Below the pieces are notes generated by a model. That model did not search any database, was not told where the DNA came from, and worked only from the letters and a program-made list of their open reading frames with translations. Shown here piece by piece: positions 1 to 5,354 of a stretch of DNA of 5,397 bases (its first letter is position 1; each line of letters opens with the position of its first letter). The translations under genes were made by a program, and so were the position numbers. This stretch comes from an archaeon (lineage in GTDB: Archaea; Thermoproteota; Nitrososphaeria; Nitrososphaerales; CADDZS01), in contig JAKAPU010000185.1 of assembly GCA_021806865.1 (NCBI GenBank), positions 1 through 5,397 on the forward strand. Reading direction: 5' to 3'.

Positions 1-1
1 T

Positions 2-481
2 GGCATAAAGGATCTGGCGAACGCAAGATCTCTGCTTCAGCGTGGAGCAAGACGCATCGTAATAGGTTCGATCGCTTACTCAAACCTCGGAGAAGCACTC
101 TCCATTCTCAAGAGCCTTGGTTCGGAAAAGACAGTACTGGCTCTGGACTATGACTCAAATGGCAGGGTAAGGACGAAGGGGTGGAAAAGAGCCGAATCAG
201 AAGTTGTTGACTCTGCAGTGCTTCGCTTCAGCGACCTTGGCTACTCGATCTTTCTGATGACTGCAATCCAGAAGGACGGAATGCTTGCTGGTCCAGACGT
301 TGAAACACTCTCAAGGATAAGGAAGCTCAAGACAAGCAACCCCTTCAAGATGATCGCTAGCGGTGGAGTCTCGACCGATGATGATCTGGCAAGGTTAGCG
401 AAGATCGGAATGGATGAAGCCATAGTCGGAAAGGCAATCTACGAAGGCAAGATTAGCTCGTTGAAATTGAGAGGGAATTAG
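2..481 (+). CDS. hisA: HisA, ProFAR isomerase (5' truncated by window edge)
   Basis: This is the C-terminal 159 residues of the phosphoribosylformimino-AICAR isomerase, the cytoplasmic (beta-alpha)8 barrel that converts ProFAR to PRFAR in histidine synthesis. The frame is open from base 2, and the first visible residues (GIKD) fit the end of the family's GGGI phosphate-binding segment. About 80 residues, including the first catalytic Asp, lie outside the window. The second catalytic Asp is visible in ALDYD (codon 146-148), followed by RTKGW. Next come the Thr of LMTAIQKDG, the phosphate loop ASGGV and the family-typical end IVGKAIYEGKI. The usual DGT after the Thr motif reads DGM here. The end of the gene lies 3 bases before hisF, as expected in a his operon. 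HisF has the same fold, but hisF itself follows and the KGW and VGKAIYEG motifs are those of HisA. Its own start is not visible; an internal GTG at 218 is not the start. Confidence 0.93.
   Translation, partial: GIKDLANARSLLQRGARRIVIGSIAYSNLGEALSILKSLGSEKTVLALDYDSNGRVRTKGWKRAESEVVDSAVLRFSDLGYSIFLMTAIQKDGMLAGPDVETLSRIRKLKTSNPFKMIASGGVSTDDDLARLAKIGMDEAIVGKAIYEGKISSLKLRGN
469..475 (+). promoter_or_regulatory. Ribosome binding site of hisF
   Basis: GAGAGGG lies 9 bases ahead of the TTG at 485, within the last codons of hisA. It supports the TTG start, and the resulting N-terminus ([12 protein letters not shown]) matches where HisF proteins normally begin. Confidence 0.55.
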
Positions 482-484
482 GAA

Positions 485-1255
485 TTGACTCTAGCAAAGA
501 GGATCATACCATGCCTTGATGTGAAGGATGGCAAGGTTGTCAAGGGTATCCACTTTGAATCGCTGCGTCACGCGGGAGACCCGGTAGAACTTGCTGAGAA
601 GTACTGTGATGAGGGGGCTGATGAGCTACTGTTTTTGGACATTTCAGCTTCCAAGGAAAAGAGAAAGACGACAGTGAATCTTGCCAGAAAGGTGGCTAGC
701 AAGCTAGACATTCCATTCACAATCGGAGGCGGAATCTCCTCCGTGGAGGATGCGAGAAACGTGCTCTCAAACGGTGCGGACAAGGTCAGCGTCAATACAA
801 GCGCTGTGAAGAATCCGAATCTGGTTAGCGAGCTTGCGGATGTTTTTGGGCAGCAATGCGTTGTCGTAGCAATCGACGCGAAGAGAAGGAAAGGCACGGA
901 GTCTGGGTTCACGGTATGCACTCTGGGAGGTTCGTTTGACACCGGACTTGATGCGCTGGGATGGGCCAGGGAAGTCGAGAGAAGGGGCGCGGGAGAGATA
1001 TTGCTCACTTCCATCGATAGGGACGGGACAAAGCAGGGATACGATCTAGAACTCAACAAGTTGATTTCCTCCAATGTCTCTATTCCCCTGATAGCGAGCG
1101 GTGGATGCGGCGAGATCAAGCACTTTGCGGATGCACTGAAGGGAAGAAACTCGGCTGATGCCGCACTTGCAGCCTCCGTATTTCACTACGGCGAGCTCTC
1201 CATAGGGCAAGTGAAGAGGTATCTAGCAAGAAACGGAGTCAACGTAAGAATATAG
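485..1255 (+). CDS. hisF: HisF, imidazole glycerol phosphate synthase cyclase subunit
   Basis: HisF uses ammonia delivered by the glutaminase HisH to turn PRFAR into imidazole glycerol phosphate and AICAR, the latter feeding back to purine synthesis. The 256-residue length is normal for this (beta-alpha)8 barrel. The two catalytic aspartates are present: D12 in [10 protein letters not shown] and D131 in VVAIDAKR. The family gate residues at the ammonia tunnel entrance appear conserved as R6, E47, K100 and E171 (Thermotoga R5, E46, K99, E167). Phosphate-binding stretches are TIGGGI (79-84) and IASGG, and [16 protein letters not shown] and [10 protein letters not shown] are near-invariant HisF blocks. 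The start codon is TTG, chosen for its ribosome binding site and for the N-terminus it gives. The gene sits 3 bases after hisA and 2 bases before hisI, so it is almost certainly cotranscribed with them. The partner hisH is not visible and probably lies upstream. Confidence 0.98.
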   Translation: MTLAKRIIPCLDVKDGKVVKGIHFESLRHAGDPVELAEKYCDEGADELLFLDISASKEKRKTTVNLARKVASKLDIPFTIGGGISSVEDARNVLSNGADKVSVNTSAVKNPNLVSELADVFGQQCVVVAIDAKRRKGTESGFTVCTLGGSFDTGLDALGWAREVERRGAGEILLTSIDRDGTKQGYDLELNKLISSNVSIPLIASGGCGEIKHFADALKGRNSADAALAASVFHYGELSIGQVKRYLARNGVNVRI

Positions 1256-1257
1256 CT

Positions 1258-1626
1258 GTGATCAGATTGTCACAAGAAAAAAGCATGGAAAAGTTCGTGG
1301 AAGAGGTTGACTTTGCGAAGGGAGACGGGCTCGTCCCGGTGATCGTCCAGGATGAGAAGACAAAGGACGTCCTCATGCTCGCATATGCAAACAGGGAAGC
1401 CTTGGAACTCTCATTCAAGACTGGGATCGCGCACTACTGGAGCAGATCTAGAGCCTCCCTTTGGAAGAAAGGGGAAACCTCGGGACACGTCCAAAAAATA
1501 AGGAAGATAGACAAGGACTGCGACTCGGACACAATTCTCTATCTTGTTGATCAGGTGGGCGTGGCGTGCCACAGGAACACTTGGTCTTGCTTTGACTACG
1601 TAACTGAGCAGAGAGCCAAGAGCTGA
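1258..1626 (+). CDS. hisI: HisI, phosphoribosyl-AMP cyclohydrolase
   Basis: HisI is a metal-dependent cytoplasmic enzyme that hydrolyses the adenine ring of PR-AMP to give ProFAR, the substrate of HisA. At 122 residues it is the stand-alone archaeal form, with no fused HisE domain. Diagnostic blocks are [18 protein letters not shown] (60-77) and the metal-binding D87-C-D-S-D91. Three cysteines, C88, C104 and C111, have the 16 and 7 spacing I recall for the family's zinc ligands. The segment usually written CHTGxxSCF reads CHRNTWSCF here, a mild departure beside intact ligands. Translation is given from the GTG at 1258, two bases after hisF. No strong ribosome binding site decides between this and an in-frame ATG at 1285, which would remove nine residues and leave the domain whole. 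It is the last gene of the his cluster in view. Confidence 0.96.
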   Translation: MIRLSQEKSMEKFVEEVDFAKGDGLVPVIVQDEKTKDVLMLAYANREALELSFKTGIAHYWSRSRASLWKKGETSGHVQKIRKIDKDCDSDTILYLVDQVGVACHRNTWSCFDYVTEQRAKS

Positions 1627-1649
1627 AGTAGTCACTCATCTATGAATCG

Positions 1650-1671
1650 TTTCCCAATTCTATTTGGGAAA
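1650..1671 (+). terminator. Hairpin after hisI, first of an abutting pair
   Basis: TTTCCCAA (1650-1657) and TTGGGAAA (1664-1671) form a perfect 8-base inverted repeat around a 6-base loop, 23 bases after the hisI stop. It may mark or protect the 3' end of the his transcript. Archaeal termination depends mainly on T-rich tracts, which are not striking here, so the terminator label is an inference. Confidence 0.4.
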
Positions 1672-1700
1672 TGGAGTCTTTCAGTTGACGAGAGTCTCCA
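1672..1700 (+). other. Hairpin directly abutting the previous one
   Basis: TGGAGTCTTTC (1672-1682) pairs with GAGAGTCTCCA (1690-1700): five pairs, a T:T mismatch, then five pairs including one G:T, around a 7-base loop. It begins at the very next base after the 1650-1671 hairpin, so the two stems could stack end to end in RNA. The pair could be a 3' untranslated structure of the his mRNA or a short RNA of its own. Confidence 0.4.
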
Positions 1701-1750
1701 GTGCATTTGCAAGTATTGAACACTGCTTGACTCTGTTTCGTTGTAGATTC

Positions 1751-1783
1751 TCAAGAATGAAAATCGTGTCCTCGTTTCATATA
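1751..1783 (+). promoter_or_regulatory. Putative promoter of the 1886 gene: 17-base element plus TATA-like box
   Basis: The element TCAAGAATGAAAATCGT (1751-1767) is followed, 27 bases from its start, by CATATA (1778-1783). The same element, with 12 to 15 of 17 bases identical, precedes TATA-like boxes near 2695 and 4927. A transcription start near 1807 would give a leader of about 79 bases. TCAAG and AAAATCGT also recur inverted at 1792-1804, so the TATA-like box lies between the two arms of an inverted repeat. Confidence 0.4.
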
Positions 1784-1885
1784 CGCGAATTACGATTTTC
1801 TTGAACTGTAGAAATTCAACATGCACGATCATCTGGAATGTACCAAGGTTGAATTTCAGAATCTGCGCGAGAGGCTCGGGGCTCA

Positions 1886-2467
1886 ATGAAAGCTGCATAT
1901 CGCTTGAGATACCTCCTGCTCGCAACAAGAGACAGCTCCAGGATCAAGAGTTCAAGGGCCTTTAAGCTAGTTCTTGCAACTACGGCGCTTGGGACATTCG
2001 ACGGATTGCAGGCAAAGTACATGAACATAGGAAACATAGGCGAGGATGAGGCGATCGCTTACCAAGTAATGTTCATGCTTGCGGCCCTCGTCGTATCTTA
2101 CTCGTGCCTCTATCAGGCAGGCTGGAGCCCTCAGAGAAACTTGACAAACCTCCTGATGACAATCCCGATTGCCACGCTGGCTGACAACATATCGATTGAC
2201 GTTCAAGCTCTGCGACCGTACTTACTGGTCATCCCTCAGGACGGATACCTATGGCGCATAGACGTCTTCGGGCATACCTTCCTCTCTCCAGTCGCTTACT
2301 GGGTGAACGCGCAGGCATTGGCCCCGGGTGTGATCAACGGATATGTTGCCGCAATGGGAATCTTCACAGCCTATTTGTCGTTGCAATACATTTGGGTGAA
2401 ATCGCAAATCGATTCGCGCCTACCAGAGTGGAATTTCGATACTGTCCTGCACCGATGGAAGAATTGA
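1886..2467 (+). CDS. Unrecognised multi-pass membrane protein, 193 residues
   Basis: I do not recognise this protein. It has a basic N-terminus (K2, R6, R8, R15, R19, K21, R24) followed by several hydrophobic stretches. The clearest membrane segments are about 59-78 and 148-171; weaker ones lie near 26-42, 86-103 and 128-146. The loop between about 104 and 127 contains PQDGYLWRIDVFGH. The tail from 172 is short, polar and rich in Trp and charge (PEWNFDTVLHRWKN). No catalytic or metal-binding motif is evident, and there is only one Cys (C74). The ATG at 1886 is supported by GAGAGG at 1869-1874, 11 bases upstream. The gene stands alone, 259 bases after hisI and 361 bases before the ABC genes, so it is probably its own transcription unit. 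Its codon use and composition look like its neighbours, so I take it to be a real native gene. Confidence 0.75.
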   Translation: MKAAYRLRYLLLATRDSSRIKSSRAFKLVLATTALGTFDGLQAKYMNIGNIGEDEAIAYQVMFMLAALVVSYSCLYQAGWSPQRNLTNLLMTIPIATLADNISIDVQALRPYLLVIPQDGYLWRIDVFGHTFLSPVAYWVNAQALAPGVINGYVAAMGIFTAYLSLQYIWVKSQIDSRLPEWNFDTVLHRWKN

Positions 2468-2482
2468 CAATGTCGTTCCGAG

Positions 2483-2502
2483 TTTAATCTTCAAATTTCT
2501 TT
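2483..2502 (+). terminator. T-rich tract after the 1886 gene
   Basis: A pyrimidine-rich run (TTTAATCTTC, then TTTCTTT at 2496-2502) begins 16 bases after the stop codon. Weak T-rich tracts are the usual archaeal termination signal. CGAGT (2479-2483) and ACTCG (2504-2508) flank it as a short inverted repeat. This is suggestive only. Confidence 0.3.
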
Positions 2503-2563
2503 GACTCGAGATTCATCACAAGATGCCATAGAGCCAAGGTATTGTGGCCGCGCCAAATTCGTT

Positions 2564-2651
2564 GATTCACAAGAGAAGTTGAATCTATCTGGAAGAGGTT
2601 CCTGGTTACGACTTCTTGTTTAACGCTAGATCACACTTTGGTGATTCAACT
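2564..2651 (+). other. Cluster of small inverted repeats in the 2468-2828 gap
   Basis: Several inverted repeats crowd this stretch. GATTCA/TGAATC (2564-2569, 2580-2585) has a 10-base loop. ATCAC/GTGAT (2630-2634, 2641-2645) has a 6-base loop. AGTTGAATC (2577-2585) is the reverse complement of GATTCAACT (2643-2651), 57 bases apart. The first and last compete for the same bases. No open frame or tRNA pattern is seen. It could be untranslated RNA structure or protein binding sites; no known RNA family is recognised. Confidence 0.25.
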
Positions 2652-2665
2652 GGCTTCGTGACTCA

Positions 2666-2701
2666 GTTATCAACGATGATGATCATCCTCCCGCTTTAAA
2701 T
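2666..2701 (+). promoter_or_regulatory. Putative promoter of the ABC exporter operon: 17-base element plus TATA box
   Basis: TTTAAAT (2695-2701) is a good archaeal TATA box. Twenty-five bases before it starts the element TCAACGATGATGATCAT (2670-2686), which contains the palindrome GATGATCATC (2678-2687). Aligned without gaps to 4898-4933, 24 of 36 bases agree, including GTTATCAA at the start and TAAAT at the end. The predicted transcription start is near 2724, giving a leader of about 105 bases to the GTG at 2829. Confidence 0.5.
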
Positions 2702-2703
2702 TC

Positions 2704-2743
2704 TCATGGAGCGTTCATGAGATCATTCATGAAAGTCCCATGA
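2704..2743 (+). promoter_or_regulatory. Symmetric array of four CATG-centred sites, putative operator
   Basis: Four six-base sites, TCATGG (2704-2709), TCATGA (2715-2720), TCATGA (2727-2732) and CCATGA (2738-2743), start 11, 12 and 11 bases apart, about one helical turn. The outer pair and the inner pair share the same centre of symmetry, at about 2723.5. The array begins 2 bases after the TATA box and straddles the predicted transcription start, a classic place for an archaeal repressor. In RNA the same bases could form a two-tier hairpin. The protein that would bind is unknown. Confidence 0.45.
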
Positions 2744-2828
2744 AACGGCCTGTATCTGGAGAAGATAGAACGATCACAATCGAACTAGTTTGGATAAGTC
2801 ACTATGAAAGTGAGGTCATCTTAGGGCT

Positions 2829-3845
2829 GTGACCCAAGATTCAGCCGTCTTGATGAACGGCTTGACAAAGAAATTTGGCTCTTTCACAGCCGTCAACCAC
2901 ATATCGCTGGAAGTCAAGGAGGGGGAGATATTTGGCTTCCTCGGTCCAAATGGAGCAGGCAAGACAACCACAATACTCATGCTGGTTACTCTAATTACGC
3001 CCTCTGGTGGTAGCGCGCAGGTTGCTGGTTACGACATTGTACGCCAACCCGCGCGAGTGAGGGAGTCAATAGGATACGTCTCTCAGGACATAGCCGTTGA
3101 TGAGTACCTTACTGGCCGCGAAAATCTCATGGTTGAGGGACACCTTCACCACCTCAAGGGCACGGCACTCGATCGGAGCATAGATGACGTTCTCAAGACT
3201 GTTGGCATGAGCGAATGGGCTGATAAGCTCGTAGCCAATTACTCAGGAGGGATGCGCCGAAGACTGGATATCGCCGGTGGACTGATCCATCGCCCGCGAA
3301 TCCTTTTTCTCGACGAACCTACATTAGGGCTGGACCCGCAGACTAGGTCGGCAATCTGGGACTATATACGGAAGCTAAGAAGCGAACAAGGACTCGCGAT
3401 CTTCCTTACGACTCATTACATGGACGAGGCGGATGCTCTCTGTGATAGGGTCGCAATAATAGACCAAGGTGAAATAAAGGCTCTCGACTCCCCGGAGAAC
3501 TTGAAAAAATCCTTAGGCAAAGATCTAATCGAGATAGTGATGCCTTCCGCTCCGGTGGGAATAGTCTCTAATTTCTGCGACGGACTGCGAGGTCTTCCTA
3601 CCGTCCTGCAACTACAGCAGCAGGGTCTCCGGTTGATTGTGAGCGTGACAAGCGTGGAGCATGCTATTCCCGAGATCTTCAGACTTGCCAACGAGATGAA
3701 TTTGAATATCGACTCTATTTCATCAAAGCATCCTTCTCTGGACGATGTGTTCTTGGGCTTCACAGGAAGAGGACTTCGCGAAGAGCGAGGGGACACCTGG
3801 GCGGCACGACGCGCTCTAGAGCGTTCAAGGAGGGCAAGAACTTGA
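2829..3845 (+). CDS. DrrA-type ABC transporter ATP-binding protein
   Basis: This is the 338-residue ATPase subunit of an ABC-2 type exporter, expected to work as a dimer on the cytoplasmic face of the membrane with the permease encoded next. All nucleotide-binding motifs are intact: Walker A GPNGAGKTT (39-47), Q-loop Q86, signature YSGGMRRRLDIAGG (138-151), Walker B ILFLDEP with catalytic E163, D-loop LGLDP (166-170) and switch H196 in TTHYMDEAD. After about residue 225 comes the C-terminal domain typical of the daunorubicin-resistance DrrA group, ending with the characteristic LDDVFLGFTGRGLREE. A basic tail (RRALERSRRART) follows. The GTG start gives eight residues before the domain and has GAGGT at 2812-2816, 12 bases upstream, a somewhat long spacing; an in-frame ATG at 2853 is possible but would trim the domain edge closely. 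It overlaps the permease gene by 4 bases. The substrate cannot be read from the sequence; drug or lipid export is family knowledge only. Confidence 0.93.
   Translation: MTQDSAVLMNGLTKKFGSFTAVNHISLEVKEGEIFGFLGPNGAGKTTTILMLVTLITPSGGSAQVAGYDIVRQPARVRESIGYVSQDIAVDEYLTGRENLMVEGHLHHLKGTALDRSIDDVLKTVGMSEWADKLVANYSGGMRRRLDIAGGLIHRPRILFLDEPTLGLDPQTRSAIWDYIRKLRSEQGLAIFLTTHYMDEADALCDRVAIIDQGEIKALDSPENLKKSLGKDLIEIVMPSAPVGIVSNFCDGLRGLPTVLQLQQQGLRLIVSVTSVEHAIPEIFRLANEMNLNIDSISSKHPSLDDVFLGFTGRGLREERGDTWAARRALERSRRART
3812..3823 (+). repeat. Perfect 12-base palindrome ahead of the permease ribosome binding site
   Basis: CGCTCTAGAGCG reads the same on both strands and lies in the last codons of the ATPase gene, 3 bases before the permease's ribosome binding site. 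In RNA it could fold as CGCT/AGCG around CTAG, with one further G:U pair. It might tune coupling between the two genes, or be chance. Confidence 0.35.
3827..3834 (+). promoter_or_regulatory. Strong ribosome binding site of the permease
   Basis: AAGGAGGG lies with its last base 7 bases ahead of the TTG at 3842, the best match to the archaeal consensus in the window. It decides the TTG start and the 4-base overlap with the ATPase stop codon. Confidence 0.75.
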
Positions 3846-4636
3846 GCGTACTTGAGGAAATCTACTGGATTGCTTGGAGGGAGGTGAGGCACTACTTCCG
3901 ATCCCGACTAGGGATGGCAAGTCGACTTTTGCAGGCAGCAACCTGGCTCGTCCTAGTGGGCTCGATTTTTTCTGGAACCAGCGAGCTCCTACGATCCGTT
4001 GGTTTTCGGGGCAGCTACTATCAGTACATCGCTCCGGGTGTTATTGTCATGATTGTAATATTTGGGAGCATTTTCGGTGGGATGACTACGATTTGGGACC
4101 GCCGGTTTGGATATTTCCAAAAGCAGCTTGCTGCGCCAATCGCTCGCTATTCCTTAGCCCTCGGAAAGGTGATGGCCATCTCTCTGATTTCAGGCATCCA
4201 GTCATTGATTATCCTTGCCATGGCTCTGTTACTAGGCGTCCGTGTTGGAACGGGGATTCTTGGCGGCATTGCAATTATCCTCATCGCAATGCTGCTTGCA
4301 ATTGGGTTTGCGAGTATCTCTGTGATTATTGCCACAGTCGCTACCACCTCTGAAGCATTTTGGAGTGTCATTAATCTAATTGGGTTACCATTGGTTTTCC
4401 TTAGCAGCGCCCTTTTCCCGCCTGTCCTCGTGCCGAGCTGGCTCGCTACCATCATTAAGTACAACCCTCTGACTTATGCGGTGTATGCCATTCAAGCACT
4501 GATGAATCCCAGCTATAAAGCGGGCGCTGGAATTCCTCCATTCGGTGACATTGCGATTATTTTCATATTCGATGCGGTAATGCTTATTTTGTCAACTTAC
4601 CTTTTCAGACGAGAGACTCGCCGCCTAATTGCTTGA
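3842..4636 (+). CDS. ABC-2 type exporter permease (DrrB-like)
   Basis: This 264-residue integral membrane protein should form the transport channel, probably as a homodimer, with two copies of the ATPase encoded just upstream. It has the usual ABC-2 layout of about six membrane segments, near 28-44, 62-83, 106-133, 138-167, 176-199 and 234-254. The N-terminal helix before the first segment is amphipathic and basic (WREVRHYFRSR), as in the family. The segment DRRFGYFQKQLAAPIAR (86-102) is the conserved ABC-2 cytoplasmic motif. GLPLVFLSSALFPP (181-194) and YNPLTYAVYAIQ (207-218) are the other family blocks. The basic tail (FRRETRRLIA) suggests a cytoplasmic C-terminus. The TTG start overlaps the ATPase stop (TTGA), so the two genes are translationally coupled. 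The substrate is unknown. Confidence 0.92.
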   Translation: MSVLEEIYWIAWREVRHYFRSRLGMASRLLQAATWLVLVGSIFSGTSELLRSVGFRGSYYQYIAPGVIVMIVIFGSIFGGMTTIWDRRFGYFQKQLAAPIARYSLALGKVMAISLISGIQSLIILAMALLLGVRVGTGILGGIAIILIAMLLAIGFASISVIIATVATTSEAFWSVINLIGLPLVFLSSALFPPVLVPSWLATIIKYNPLTYAVYAIQALMNPSYKAGAGIPPFGDIAIIFIFDAVMLILSTYLFRRETRRLIA

Positions 4637-4652
4637 CGTGCGGCAGATTTGT

Positions 4653-4675
4653 TGACGGCGTATCACAACGCGTCA
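4653..4675 (+). terminator. Hairpin after the permease gene
   Basis: TGACGGCGT (4653-4661) pairs with ACGCGTCA (4668-4675): eight pairs with a single bulged G around the loop ATCACA, 16 bases after the stop codon. It may mark the end of the ABC operon transcript. No strong T tract follows, so this is tentative. Confidence 0.35.
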
Positions 4676-4753
4676 TCTGGTCCATAATACATCAAGAAGG
4701 AAAGGAGAAGCTGATTTCAGCAAAGAGTCAACAGTCTTACTCGATTGTCTTGT

Positions 4754-4792
4754 TGTTCCGGTCTTTCAGACACTGTCCAGAATTGGAACAGT
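4754..4792 (+). other. Small hairpins in the 4637-4968 gap
   Basis: ACTGT-CCA (4772-4779) pairs with TGG-A-ACAGT (4784-4792): eight pairs, one bulged A, tetraloop GAAT. GTCT/AGAC (4761-4764, 4768-4771) sits just before it. TGTTCC (4754-4759) could instead pair with GGAACA (4785-4790), so alternative folds are possible. A direct repeat GTAAGATT at 4822-4829 and 4838-4845, 16 bases apart, lies further on. Apart from these and the hairpin at 4653, nothing recognisable lies between 4637 and the promoter region near 4898. Confidence 0.25.
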
Positions 4793-4897
4793 ATCATTGG
4801 TAGGCGGAAGTAGGAACCAGTGTAAGATTCAGAATACGTAAGATTGTTACATAACATTGCATCAAAATCCGTTCTTGATTGTTTCGAACGACGCGAT

Positions 4898-4933
4898 GTT
4901 ATCAAAAATGAAGATCGTATTCGTAGCATAAAT
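4898..4933 (+). promoter_or_regulatory. Putative promoter of the 4969 gene: 17-base element plus TATA-like box
   Basis: The element TCAAAAATGAAGATCGT (4902-4918) is followed, 25 bases from its start, by CATAAAT (4927-4933). It matches the copy at 1751 in 15 of 17 bases and the copy at 2670 in 13 of 17. A transcription start near 4956 would leave a leader of only about 13 bases. This fits the lack of a ribosome binding site before the ATG at 4969. Confidence 0.45.
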
Positions 4934-4968
4934 CAAAACTCGACTCATATTACGACGTGTAGATGTAA

Positions 4969-5349
4969 ATGAAGTTCAATTCGAGTATCGTCGTTTACAT
5001 TCTCGCGCTTGGATTGCTGCTGATGCTTGTTTCGTTTGCGCTTTCCACAACTGCGATTTCCATAACAATTCCTAGTTCAAGATTTGCTTGCAAGGGCACC
5101 GCGACTGGGTTTCCACTCCCGTTTTTCTACTCAATAAACCACATAAATGGAATTCCTCCGATGACTCATTCAACTGGGATATGCCCCAGCATTGCCCCAA
5201 ATGTATCAGTGAATGCCGTTAATGCCTCGCTCGATTACTTGTTCTGGTTTGTGATCTCCGTCCCTATCGTCCTGGTGCTTGCTTGGCTATTCTCTAGAAG
5301 AACGCCCTCTGAAGTCAAGGGAGTGCAGGCACAGACATCTATTCAGTAG
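4969..5349 (+). CDS. Unrecognised small membrane protein with two membrane segments, 126 residues
   Basis: I do not recognise this protein. It has a hydrophobic segment at about 8-31, a loop of some 57 residues (32-88) and a second hydrophobic segment at about 89-108. A basic, polar tail starts SRRTPSEVK. Basic residues at the tail suggest that both ends are cytoplasmic and the loop is outside. The first segment could instead be an uncleaved signal anchor. The loop holds the only two cysteines, C41 and C72, which could form a disulfide, and two N-glycosylation sequons, N78-V-S and N85-A-S. It is rich in Pro, Gly and Ser. No ribosome binding site precedes the ATG, and the predicted promoter lies very close, so the transcript is probably leaderless or nearly so. 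It is 332 bases after the ABC operon and shares its promoter element, but a functional link is unproven. Confidence 0.65.
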   Translation: MKFNSSIVVYILALGLLLMLVSFALSTTAISITIPSSRFACKGTATGFPLPFFYSINHINGIPPMTHSTGICPSIAPNVSVNAVNASLDYLFWFVISVPIVLVLAWLFSRRTPSEVKGVQAQTSIQ

Positions 5350-5354
5350 ATAGG

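Noticed and set aside
218..481. Internal GTG at 218 as the hisA start
   Set aside because: The frame is open to the window edge, and the catalytic Asp motif and KGW lie upstream of 218.
568..1119. 183-codon open frame antisense to hisF
   Set aside because: Low-complexity Ser/Pro/Leu protein typical of the reverse strand of a conserved gene; hisF is unambiguous.
1632..1928. 98-codon open frame on the minus strand filling the gap after hisI
   Set aside because: It overlaps the start and ribosome binding site of the 1886 gene, runs across the hairpins and the promoter-like region, and its protein shows no recognisable domain.
2251..2487. 78-codon open frame overlapping the 1886 gene in another frame
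   Set aside because: It lacks membrane or domain features, and the 1886 frame is longer with a ribosome binding site.
3416..3892. 158-codon open frame antisense to the ATPase 3' end
   Set aside because: It lies opposite conserved ABC coding sequence and has no recognisable domain.
3874..4353. 159-codon open frame within the permease gene
   Set aside because: It is a frame shadow of the permease, whose ABC-2 motifs are clear; the alternative protein is rich in Trp, Cys and His without pattern.
4717..4929. 70-codon open frame on the minus strand in the 4637-4968 gap
   Set aside because: Short, compositionally odd (many Arg and Ser), and it covers the promoter element of the 4969 gene. I see no motif.
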